Of a DNA stretch of 64,000 nucleotides, positions 17,375-24,193 are shown piece after piece; the first letter of the stretch is position 1, and each line of letters opens with the position of its first letter. Made by a program: the position numbers and the translations under genes. Where the stretch lies: contig JBBQVS010000004.1 in assembly GCA_038211295.1 (NCBI GenBank), positions 1 to 64,000 on the forward strand, given 5' to 3'. The notes beneath the pieces were generated by a model. It was not told the origin of the DNA, did no database searches, and was given only the letters and a program-made list of their open reading frames with translations. This DNA is from JBBQVS01 sp038211295 (GTDB taxonomy: Bacteria > Chloroflexota > Ktedonobacteria > Ktedonobacterales > Ktedonobacteraceae).

Positions 17375-18841
17375 TTAGCATGTTTGCATTAGGTGCAAAC
17401 AAACGATGTGTTGTGTGTCGCGGGTGAGCCGTGCGCGTTCATCGACGCAAACGCCCCCAAGCCAGACGGGATACCCCATTGCGTTAAAGAAAAGCGGCAA
17501 CGTATCGCGCTGTGTACGTGGAATATGCTTATCAATCAGAATATTCTGTACTTTTTTTTGCCGCCTCATGCCAAGCGGTTGCATCGTGTCGCCCGCGCGT
17601 CGTGCGCGAAGAGAGAGGTGTGACCCCACCCACACGGCATCGAGATACACACGGTCCGGGGTCGCGGGCAATATTTGCCACACGCCCTGCCAGTTGTCTA
17701 CCTGTAGCAGTTGTTTCACTTTGTGCGTCGTCTCTGCTGACAGTAGCTCAGCAATGGCAGTCCATGCTGTCCCCTGTAGTGTGACACGCCCCGGAACGTC
17801 AAGCATTGCTATATCTGGTATTGTTGGCACACTATCGTTTCGCGCATCTTCTTTCTTTTGTCGCTGAAAAGTAAGCGTGTCACGCGTTTTTGTGACGGTG
17901 AGATTGTCGGGCAAGTCAAGCGACACGTCTCTGATGGTGGTTTCGCGTTGCAAAAGCTCTTCTATTAACAGATAATGGCGCAACTCTAAAGGCGATTGGC
18001 CCGCGCTAAGTCTGCTTGTGACGCGACGCAACAGGTGGCGTTGGATACTCTGTGAGAGAGTACAAAGGTGCGAGAGCGCGAGCGTACAGCGCGATGCTTC
18101 TGCTTCGAGTACCACCTGTTGCCACGCGGTATCAACCTGCGCCTCGATCCAGTTTACGTCAACGTGTAGCACCTCGGCGTTGCGGAGTAGGGTGGCGCGA
18201 AAGTCGGCGTTCATCGTTTCAATGAGTGGTAAAAGCTCATGGCGGATACGGTTACGGTAAAAGCGCGTGTCGCTATTGCTTGCGTCCTGCAATGGTATCA
18301 GTCGATGCTGCTCACAGTATGCTAGCGTCTCACCATGTGTCACAGCAAGCAATGGGCGTATAATATCTTGCTGGCGTGGCTGTAAACCTACTTGACTGGC
18401 GATGCCGCCGCCGCGTATCCAGTGCAGAAGTAGTGTCTCCACTTGATCGTCCTGATGATGCGCGACAGCAATGAGTTGTCCATGTGCCACCTCGCGCAAA
18501 AAACGATAGCGAGCGGTACGCGCAGCGTCTTCCAGCGAACGGTGTTCCTGCTGTGCCAGCGCGGGAACGTCGATTGCGCCAATAGTACAGGGGAGACCCC
18601 ACGCTGAGGCGAGTTGAGAAATATGGAGAGCGTCCTGTTCACTTGCGGTACCGCGAAGTTGATGGTCAAGGTGCGCGACATGGAGGTGTGTGGTGGGATA
18701 CTGTTTTTGGGGGCCGCAGAGCATGTATAATATATGGAGCAGGCACAGCGAGTCAGCACCCCCCGAAAAGGCAACAATCAGAGGACCACTTGCTGGTAGC
18801 AGGGAGTGCTGCTGGATGAAGGCAATAACTTTGTCTCGCAT
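17375..18841 (-). CDS. tilS: tRNA(Ile)-lysidine synthase
   Basis: 488 aa. The N-type ATP pyrophosphatase P-loop AFSGGADSLCLL (about 24-35) is followed by HLDHQLRGTASEQD and AVAHHQDDQVETLLLHWIRGGG, diagnostic of TilS. The middle and C-terminal domains (LSLRARRAGDTMQPLGMRRQKKVQNILIDKHIPR region) are those that bind tRNA. The enzyme converts the wobble cytidine of tRNA-Ile(CAU) to lysidine, allowing AUA reading, and is essential. Start ATG at 18841, about 40 bases after a strong -10. Confidence 0.94.
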   Translation of the reverse strand: MRDKVIAFIQQHSLLPASGPLIVAFSGGADSLCLLHILYMLCGPQKQYPTTHLHVAHLDHQLRGTASEQDALHISQLASAWGLPCTIGAIDVPALAQQEHRSLEDAARTARYRFLREVAHGQLIAVAHHQDDQVETLLLHWIRGGGIASQVGLQPRQQDIIRPLLAVTHGETLAYCEQHRLIPLQDASNSDTRFYRNRIRHELLPLIETMNADFRATLLRNAEVLHVDVNWIEAQVDTAWQQVVLEAEASRCTLALSHLCTLSQSIQRHLLRRVTSRLSAGQSPLELRHYLLIEELLQRETTIRDVSLDLPDNLTVTKTRDTLTFQRQKKEDARNDSVPTIPDIAMLDVPGRVTLQGTAWTAIAELLSAETTHKVKQLLQVDNWQGVWQILPATPDRVYLDAVWVGSHLSLRARRAGDTMQPLGMRRQKKVQNILIDKHIPRTQRDTLPLFFNAMGYPVWLGGVCVDERARLTRDTQHIVCLHLMQTC

Positions 18842-18879
18842 GTTTGCGTCCCAACGTCTCTTATGATACGATAAACATA

Positions 18880-18888
18880 ATTATAGCA
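18880..18888 (-). promoter_or_regulatory. Extended -10 promoter of tilS-hpt
   Basis: Reading the minus strand, TGCTATAAT: perfect TATAAT (plus coordinates 18880-18885) with TG one base upstream. It lies about 39 bases before the tilS ATG. The -35 region is weak. Confidence 0.55.
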
Positions 18889-18996
18889 CCATACCTCGTC
18901 TTTTTACAGGGAGACGCTTTTGGAGAATAGACGTTCCCATCGTGGTAACAATCTTAGATGTTCAAGCAGTGGAGGTATGGTGCGGGGATGTAGAAA

Positions 18997-19524
18997 ATGG
19001 CACTTCGTAAAGTAATCACAACAGAAAATCCAATTTTGCGTAAGAAGGCAAAGAAGGTTCACCACTTCGACTCTTCGCTGCAACGGCTGGTCGAAGATAT
19101 GTTCGAGACCATGCACGCGTCTAATGGCGTCGGGCTGGCAGGGCCACAGATAGCGCAGTCAATCCGTGTTCTTGTCGCGGAATACGAAGACCCAGAGGAG
19201 GGCGAACATCACAGGGTCACTCTCTTCAACCCGGAGATTGTCAAAACCGAGGGCGAGGAACTTGGGACGGAGGGTTGCCTGAGCATTCCCGGCTATGTTG
19301 GCGACAACATCCGCCGTTCCGCCAAGATACTCGTCAAGGGGCAAGATGTCAAAGGCAAGGGTATTCGCGTACATGCTCAGGGCTGGTTCGCGCGTATTCT
19401 TCAGCACGAAATCGACCATCTTGATGGTATTCTTTTTCTTGATCGATTGGAACGGGCCGAAGACCTGCGCGAAGTTACCGCCGCCGAAGAGGCCGAGGAC
19501 GAAGCCGTAGGTATTATAGAGTAG
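18997..19524 (+). CDS. def: Peptide deformylase
   Basis: 175 aa with the three deformylase motifs: GVGLAGPQ (about 48-55), EGCLSIP (Cys metal ligand) and QHEIDHLDGILF (His-Glu-x-x-His). It removes the formyl group from new N-terminal methionines and needs Fe2+ or a similar metal. A short acidic C-terminal tail (AAEEAEDEAVGIIE) follows the catalytic domain. Monocistronic, ended by a very long hairpin. Confidence 0.95.
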   Translation: MALRKVITTENPILRKKAKKVHHFDSSLQRLVEDMFETMHASNGVGLAGPQIAQSIRVLVAEYEDPEEGEHHRVTLFNPEIVKTEGEELGTEGCLSIPGYVGDNIRRSAKILVKGQDVKGKGIRVHAQGWFARILQHEIDHLDGILFLDRLERAEDLREVTAAEEAEDEAVGIIE

Positions 19525-19527
19525 ACT

Positions 19528-19604
19528 TACCGAGATAGAGGAACACAAAAATACAGGGAGACCGCAAGTATCTCCCTGTATTTTTGTGTTCCTCTATCTC
19601 GGTA
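19528..19604. terminator. 34-bp perfect inverted repeat, bidirectional terminator
   Basis: Arms 19528-19561 and 19571-19604 are exact reverse complements around a 9-base loop. Each arm contains AAAAATACAGGGAGA or its complement, giving T-rich tracts on both strands. It lies between def (+) and the convergent hypothetical gene (-). Confidence 0.85.
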
Positions 19605-19624
19605 GGATATTCTACACTCAGACA

Positions 19625-20059
19625 TTACATTTTTTGTTGTTTGCGGAGCATAGTTATATGTTGTCTACCGAGGGCGGGGGCGCACCCGACGCACACATAA
19701 AAACCTTCCTCGCGGTATTGAAGTTCTTTGACCGAATGGTAGAGATAGCAGATGCCACAACGTGTGGCGTCGGGCTGGCTCGCGGTCTGGCGGTCAAGCT
19801 CGAAGAGTTCGCGCAACGACTGTATCATATACTCGAACTCGTGCGAACTGGTGTGCGTTCGTTCTATTCCTGCTAACGTTGGCCCCAGCGCGGGCAACGC
19901 ACCAGTGACATTGCTTGCTCGCATCTCGCGTCGTGAGCCAAACGAACTCCCATTATTGCTCGCGGTCTCGTCACTCCTAGATTCTGGTATATATTCATTG
20001 CTCAAGGCAAAAAGCTCCGTAAAATCGCTATATCTGGGCTGGCACGTAGTAAGCCTCAA
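19625..20059 (-). CDS. Hypothetical protein with a C-terminal CxxC pair (possible zinc ribbon)
   Basis: Up to 144 aa, probably from TTG at 20059. No family recognised. The C-terminal part has CGICYLYHSVKEL followed about 16 residues later by CVGCAPALG, a spacing that could form a four-Cys zinc ribbon. The N-terminal half is Ser/Arg/Thr-rich and poorly ordered in appearance. The strand is chosen because the C-terminus is protein-like and the gene converges on the def terminator; an antisense frame of similar length reads as low-complexity. An in-frame ATG further in (MRASNVTG) is another possible start. Confidence 0.5.
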   Translation of the reverse strand: MRLTTCQPRYSDFTELFALSNEYIPESRSDETASNNGSSFGSRREMRASNVTGALPALGPTLAGIERTHTSSHEFEYMIQSLRELFELDRQTASQPDATRCGICYLYHSVKELQYREEGFYVCVGCAPALGRQHITMLRKQQKM

Positions 20060-20334
20060 CCATTATACGCTTTTCAGGTTACAGAACGCAAGCGGTAATA
20101 TTGCACTAGAGGGGAAGGGCTTCTATTCCTCATCATGCCCGCGCCCAACTTCTTCACTCATTTTTGAGAAGCTCTATTTTGATAGCAGTGCCTATTATAC
20201 GTTCTATAAAGAAGAAACATTGTGTTATACTTTATATGCTGTGAGGTAATAACATCGCAGAACGTACATACAGAGGCAATCATAAACCTTTTCTCTAACA
20301 TTGTACCCCCGCAAATAGAATGAGGTGCTACACA

Positions 20335-21270
20335 ATGGGACTTGTAGTGGAACACATCAGCAAATCGTTTGCCCAATTTCACGCTGTGACCGACCTTTCA
20401 ATGGAAGTGAAAGAAGGCTCCATCTTTGGCTTTCTGGGCGCGAATGGTGCAGGCAAAACGACCACGATGCGTATGATTCTCGATATCCTGCGGCCCGATA
20501 GCGGACAGATCACATGGAACAATAAAAATGTAAACGAGATTCCGCGTAACAAGCTTGGCTATCTACCAGAGGAGCGCGGCCTATACCCCAAGATGGAGGT
20601 AGAAGACCAGTTGCTCTTCCTCGCACAACTAAACGGTTTATCGAAGCAGGCAGCAAAGACTGAATTGAACGAGTGGCTTGACCGTTTTCAGATCAACGCG
20701 AACCGTAAAAAGAAGGTAGAAGAACTCTCGAAAGGCAATCAGCAAAAAGTCCAATTTCTCGCGACCATTCTGCACGACCCCGAAATTCTGATTATGGACG
20801 AGCCGTTCAGTGGCCTCGATCCCGTCAACGCCAACGTGCTTAAAGAGGCATTCTTAGAGATGCATCGGCGTGGCAAAACCATCATCTTCTCCACGCACCA
20901 GCTAGAGCAGGTTGAGGAGCTGTGTCAGGACGTAGTGATTATCAACAAAGGCCAAAGCGTTGTGCAGGGTAATGTGCAGGAGATCAAACGGCGGCACGGA
21001 CGCAATGTTATTCGCCTCAAGCTCGACAACGACCCTGAAGCACGTTGGCTCGACACGATGCAAGGTATACGAGTGGACAAGCGGCGACAGGACTATATCG
21101 AGATGTATATGGAGTCGGGCTTCAACCCTAACGTTATTGTCGAGACCGCCCTGCGCCACAACGGACAGATTAGCCTATTCGAGTTGGTTGAACCATCGCT
21201 CACCGATATATTTATTGCGTCTGTTGGGAGCACCGCACAACCGGATGCGCCAGCCGCTGTTTTAGCGTAG
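20335..21270 (+). CDS. ABC-2 type exporter, ATP-binding subunit (NatA-like)
   Basis: 311 aa from ATG 20335, chosen for the GAGGTG seven bases upstream. Walker A GANGAGKTTT (about 35-44), signature LSKGNQQKVQFLATIL, Walker B ILIMDEPFSGLDP, and H-loop FSTHQLEQVEELC. The C-terminal 90 residues form the DUF4162-type tail of this subfamily. It pairs with the permease that follows 24 bases later, as in NatAB Na+ exporters; the actual substrate is not evident. Confidence 0.9.
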   Translation: MGLVVEHISKSFAQFHAVTDLSMEVKEGSIFGFLGANGAGKTTTMRMILDILRPDSGQITWNNKNVNEIPRNKLGYLPEERGLYPKMEVEDQLLFLAQLNGLSKQAAKTELNEWLDRFQINANRKKKVEELSKGNQQKVQFLATILHDPEILIMDEPFSGLDPVNANVLKEAFLEMHRRGKTIIFSTHQLEQVEELCQDVVIINKGQSVVQGNVQEIKRRHGRNVIRLKLDNDPEARWLDTMQGIRVDKRRQDYIEMYMESGFNPNVIVETALRHNGQISLFELVEPSLTDIFIASVGSTAQPDAPAAVLA

Positions 21271-21294
21271 GCTGAGAGAAAGGAACGCACGAGA

Positions 21295-22731
21295 ATGCTC
21301 AAAGATAGCACCGTCATACCAGAGGCTCCGGAGCAGCAACACCAAAGCACTGTCATCGCAAGATCGGGCAGTGCCGCCAACCAGAACACGCTCCGCAACA
21401 TCCGTCTGATTACCGTGCGCGAATACAAGAACCGTGTGATGCAGCGCAGTTTCATCATTGGCACGATTGTCATACTTGTACTTATTATTATTGGAGCGTG
21501 TGTCCCCACCATTCTTACCTACTTCGCGTCAAAGTCGAACTCGCAGACAAAGCTAACTATTGTCAATAACGCTGGCTCTATCGCTGGTTTGAGTGGCGAC
21601 GCGCTTACACAATACATGCAGACAAACCTCAATGGAACACAGAACGCAAGCGTGACATCAGGCCAAAGCACTTCCGGCACACCACGCTTCGCGATTACGA
21701 CAAGCATGCCCGATAGGGTCAACAGTTTACAGCAACAAGTCAAGAATGGTGCCGTGAATATTCTGCTGGTACTTGATCGGGGTGTAGACCAAAACGTGCG
21801 CTATACCTACTACAGCAATTCGACCAGTATAACCGACACGGACGCCGCGCAGGTGCAATCGCTCGCGGCACAATTGAACTTCCTCGATAAATCGTCCCGT
21901 CTTGGGCTGACAGCTGCCCAGACAAATAGCCTGTTTGTCGCGCCAACCTTCGCGGTAGTGAACGTGGGGCAAAATCAAGACACGCGTTCAACAGGCACAA
22001 GATTAGCGGGCTACATTGTGGCATTCGCGGGCATTGTCCTGATTTTCATGTCGGTGTTTGTGTATGGTATGAGCGTCGCGGTGGGTGTCGCGGAAGAGAA
22101 GGGTAGCCGCATCATGGAGATTCTCGTCAACGCAGCTACTCCCTTCCAACTACTAGTAGGAAAAATTGTGGGCATCGGCGCAGCGGGCCTGACGCAAATG
22201 ACGTGCTTTGTAATTGTGGGCATCGGCGCGTTCCTTCTGCAAGCCCCCCTGTTAACGGCATTGCTGGGTCATGCGTCAAATGGTGGGTTGGGCGTCGATA
22301 TCGCGAACGTTTCCGTTACGTTACTGCTCATAATGCTGCTCTACTTTGTTCTCGGCTTCTCGCTCTATGCGACACTTTTCGCGGCATTAGGCGCGTTAGT
22401 CAAGCGGCAAGACGAGGTACAGAATGCGGTTCAACCGCTCACAATGATCTTCATGGTTGGCTATATCGCCAGTTTTATCGGCATCTCTACGCCTAACGCG
22501 CTCTGGGTGCAAATAATGTCGTTCATTCCCTTCTGGTCGCCCACGATGATGCTGATGCGTATTGGCGCGGGCATAGTGCAATGGTGGGAAATTCCGTTGA
22601 GCATCGCGATTACGCTTGTGTCAATCTTCTTGTGCGCGTTGCTTGCCGCCCGCATCTACCGCTTCGGCATCTTGCTCTACGGGCAACGGCCCGGCCTACG
22701 TCAGGTCTGGCGGCTGGCACGCTCGAAGTAA
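21295..22731 (+). CDS. ABC-2 type exporter, permease subunit (NatB-like)
   Basis: 478 aa. A cytoplasmic N-terminus (1-55) with IRLITVREYKNRVMQRSF, first membrane helix IIGTIVILVLIIIGACVPTIL, a long extracytoplasmic domain (about 80-235), then five or six helices including IVAFAGIVLIFMSVFVYGMSV and the conserved EEKGSRIMEILVNAATPFQLLVGKIVG (transport-specific ABC-2 region). Matches the NatB/YhaP-like layout with an extracellular loop between helices 1 and 2. Forms the transporter with the ATPase encoded just upstream. Confidence 0.9.
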   Translation: MLKDSTVIPEAPEQQHQSTVIARSGSAANQNTLRNIRLITVREYKNRVMQRSFIIGTIVILVLIIIGACVPTILTYFASKSNSQTKLTIVNNAGSIAGLSGDALTQYMQTNLNGTQNASVTSGQSTSGTPRFAITTSMPDRVNSLQQQVKNGAVNILLVLDRGVDQNVRYTYYSNSTSITDTDAAQVQSLAAQLNFLDKSSRLGLTAAQTNSLFVAPTFAVVNVGQNQDTRSTGTRLAGYIVAFAGIVLIFMSVFVYGMSVAVGVAEEKGSRIMEILVNAATPFQLLVGKIVGIGAAGLTQMTCFVIVGIGAFLLQAPLLTALLGHASNGGLGVDIANVSVTLLLIMLLYFVLGFSLYATLFAALGALVKRQDEVQNAVQPLTMIFMVGYIASFIGISTPNALWVQIMSFIPFWSPTMMLMRIGAGIVQWWEIPLSIAITLVSIFLCALLAARIYRFGILLYGQRPGLRQVWRLARSK

Positions 22732-22779
22732 CATGCACATAAATGTATGCAGTGTTAGGCAAGTAACAGGATAGTGAAG

Positions 22780-23050
22780 TATGATGGGGCAGGGGGACAC
22801 AGCGAGCGGGGGGGAGCACGAGCAGGACAGAGGAGCGGAGCACGAGCAGGACAGGGGCAAGCCCTGTCACTACTATACACGGACGAGCGCGGCTTCGCCA
22901 CGCCGCACCACGAGCCACGTAGTGGCGATACCCCATAGTATAGTAGTGACAGGCTTGCCCCTGTCATGCTCGTGTCCTGCCCATGCTTGCCCCTGTCATG
23001 TTCCTGCTTGCTCGTGTCATGCCCGTGCTCCGGCTTGCCTCTGTCATGCT
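22780..23050. repeat. REP-like element, copy 2: head-to-head pair with flanking short duplications
   Basis: GACAGGG-GCAAG-CCCTGTC then ACTACTATA (22850-22877) faces an inverted copy, TATAGTAGTGACAGG then CTTGCCCCTGTC (22939-22965), about 60 bases away; between them GCGCGGC-TTC-GCCACGC forms a near-perfect hairpin. Short units such as GAGCACGAGCAGGACAG are duplicated on the left and CTTGCCCCTGTCATG-like units on the right. No gene is credible here despite open frames. Confidence 0.75.
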
Positions 23051-23054
23051 TCTC

Positions 23055-23084
23055 TTGACAAGGGGCGGCCCTACATTGGATACT
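23055..23084 (+). promoter_or_regulatory. Sigma-A-type promoter of the dehydratase pair
   Basis: TTGACA at 23055-23060, an 18-base spacer, and GATACT at 23079-23084. It lies about 55 bases before the ATG of the first MaoC-like gene, at the end of the repeat element. Confidence 0.6.
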
Positions 23085-23138
23085 GAAGATATAACACGCT
23101 TTCCTGTTAGGACTGAAACCTGCAAAGGAGCAACCGAC

Positions 23139-23591
23139 ATGTTTGATAAAAGCAAGGTTGGTCAGAGTTTTGCCCCGTTCAGCATCGAGGTTGAACGCGC
23201 GAAAATTCGCGAATTGGCCCTCGCGATTGGCGATACAAACCCTATTTACCATAGCCGTGAAGCAGCGCAGGCGGCAGGCCACAAAGATATTCCCCTCTAT
23301 CCCACAGGCCCTACACTCTTCAACTTCTGGGGCAATCGCTACGGTGGGAGCAACCTTTCCAGCGTTGGTATCAATGTCATGCGTATCTTGCATGGCGAGG
23401 AAGAATACGAATATCTCGCGCCAATCTACGCCGGTGATACAATTACAGGCACAACCATCATTCTTGACGGCAAAAATCGGCAGGGAAAAGACGGCTCTTC
23501 AATGGATATCGTTACCACCGAGACCCGCTACACCAATCAAAATAACCAACCCGTCCTGACCGCACGCACCACTATTGTCGTGCGCGAATAA
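23139..23591 (+). CDS. MaoC-like/FAS1-type hot-dog dehydratase, N-terminal-type subunit
   Basis: 150 aa from ATG 23139, supported by AAAGGAG nine bases upstream; an upstream in-frame extension through the repeat element is rejected. Residues FDKSKVGQSFAPFSIEVERAKIRELALAIGD.NPIYH match the FAS1/MaoC N-terminal dehydratase fold, with YLAPIYAGDTITGTTII later. It lacks the full hydratase motif, which is in the next gene. The two together resemble the HadA/HadB pair of mycobacteria, which dehydrates 3-hydroxyacyl thioesters. The pathway is inferred. Confidence 0.8.
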   Translation: MFDKSKVGQSFAPFSIEVERAKIRELALAIGDTNPIYHSREAAQAAGHKDIPLYPTGPTLFNFWGNRYGGSNLSSVGINVMRILHGEEEYEYLAPIYAGDTITGTTIILDGKNRQGKDGSSMDIVTTETRYTNQNNQPVLTARTTIVVRE

Positions 23592-23643
23592 CACAACGTA
23601 GTACAGGATGTGATGTATTCTTATTTGAAAGGCAGAGAGAGCC

Positions 23644-24093
23644 ATGACACAGACCGAAACACAAACGCCAAAAGTGCGTTATGCTGACGAGGTGCAGGTG
23701 GGCGACAAGCTTCCAAAGCTGGTCAAGAGTCCCGTCACGTTGAATCAGCTTGTGCGCTACTCTGGCGCGTCGGGTGATTTCAACCCACTGCACACGGACC
23801 CAAAGGTGGGCGAGATGATTGGCACGGGGGGCGTCATCGCCCACGGTATGCTTGTCATGGGCTTTGTGGGGCAGTTAGTGAGTGAGTATGTCGGCCCCGC
23901 CGCGCTCCGCAAGTTCAATGTACGTTTCAAAGGTATGACGCATCTCGACGACATAATCACCTGCACGGGCTTCGTCACCGAGAAGACCGAGGTCGAAGGC
24001 GAGACGCGCATCTCTGGCAAGGTGCAGGCCACTGACCAGAATGGCGATCTCAAGGTCGCGGGAACATTTACCGCCGCGCTCCCGAAACGCTAG
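23644..24093 (+). CDS. MaoC-like (R)-specific hydratase/dehydratase
   Basis: 149 aa. The hydratase-2 motif is complete: YSGASGDFNPLHTDP (Asp and His catalytic) then GGVIAHGMLVMGFVGQLV. It forms a hot-dog fold and interconverts (R)-3-hydroxyacyl and trans-2-enoyl thioesters. It follows its partner by 52 bases, with AGGCAGAGAG just upstream of the ATG. By analogy with HadAB/HadB it supplies the catalytic residues of a heterodimer. fabI at 48.6 kb would act on its product if it works in fatty acid synthesis. Confidence 0.88.
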   Translation: MTQTETQTPKVRYADEVQVGDKLPKLVKSPVTLNQLVRYSGASGDFNPLHTDPKVGEMIGTGGVIAHGMLVMGFVGQLVSEYVGPAALRKFNVRFKGMTHLDDIITCTGFVTEKTEVEGETRISGKVQATDQNGDLKVAGTFTAALPKR

Positions 24094-24193
24094 TGTGTTT
24101 TTTGAGATATAACGGCTCAACACTCTTCAGAGGAGAGGCACATACCGCGAGTATGATGACGAGTGGGCGCGTAGGATAGAAAGGCCACCTCCA

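Noticed and set aside
19752..20249. 165-codon plus-strand frame opposite the CxxC gene
   Set aside because: Ser/Leu-rich with no start site; the minus-strand product is more protein-like.
22755..23393. 212-codon minus-strand frame over the repeat and MaoC region
   Set aside because: Its sequence is built from repeat units (HDRGK and ARAPLL runs) and overlaps the true MaoC gene.
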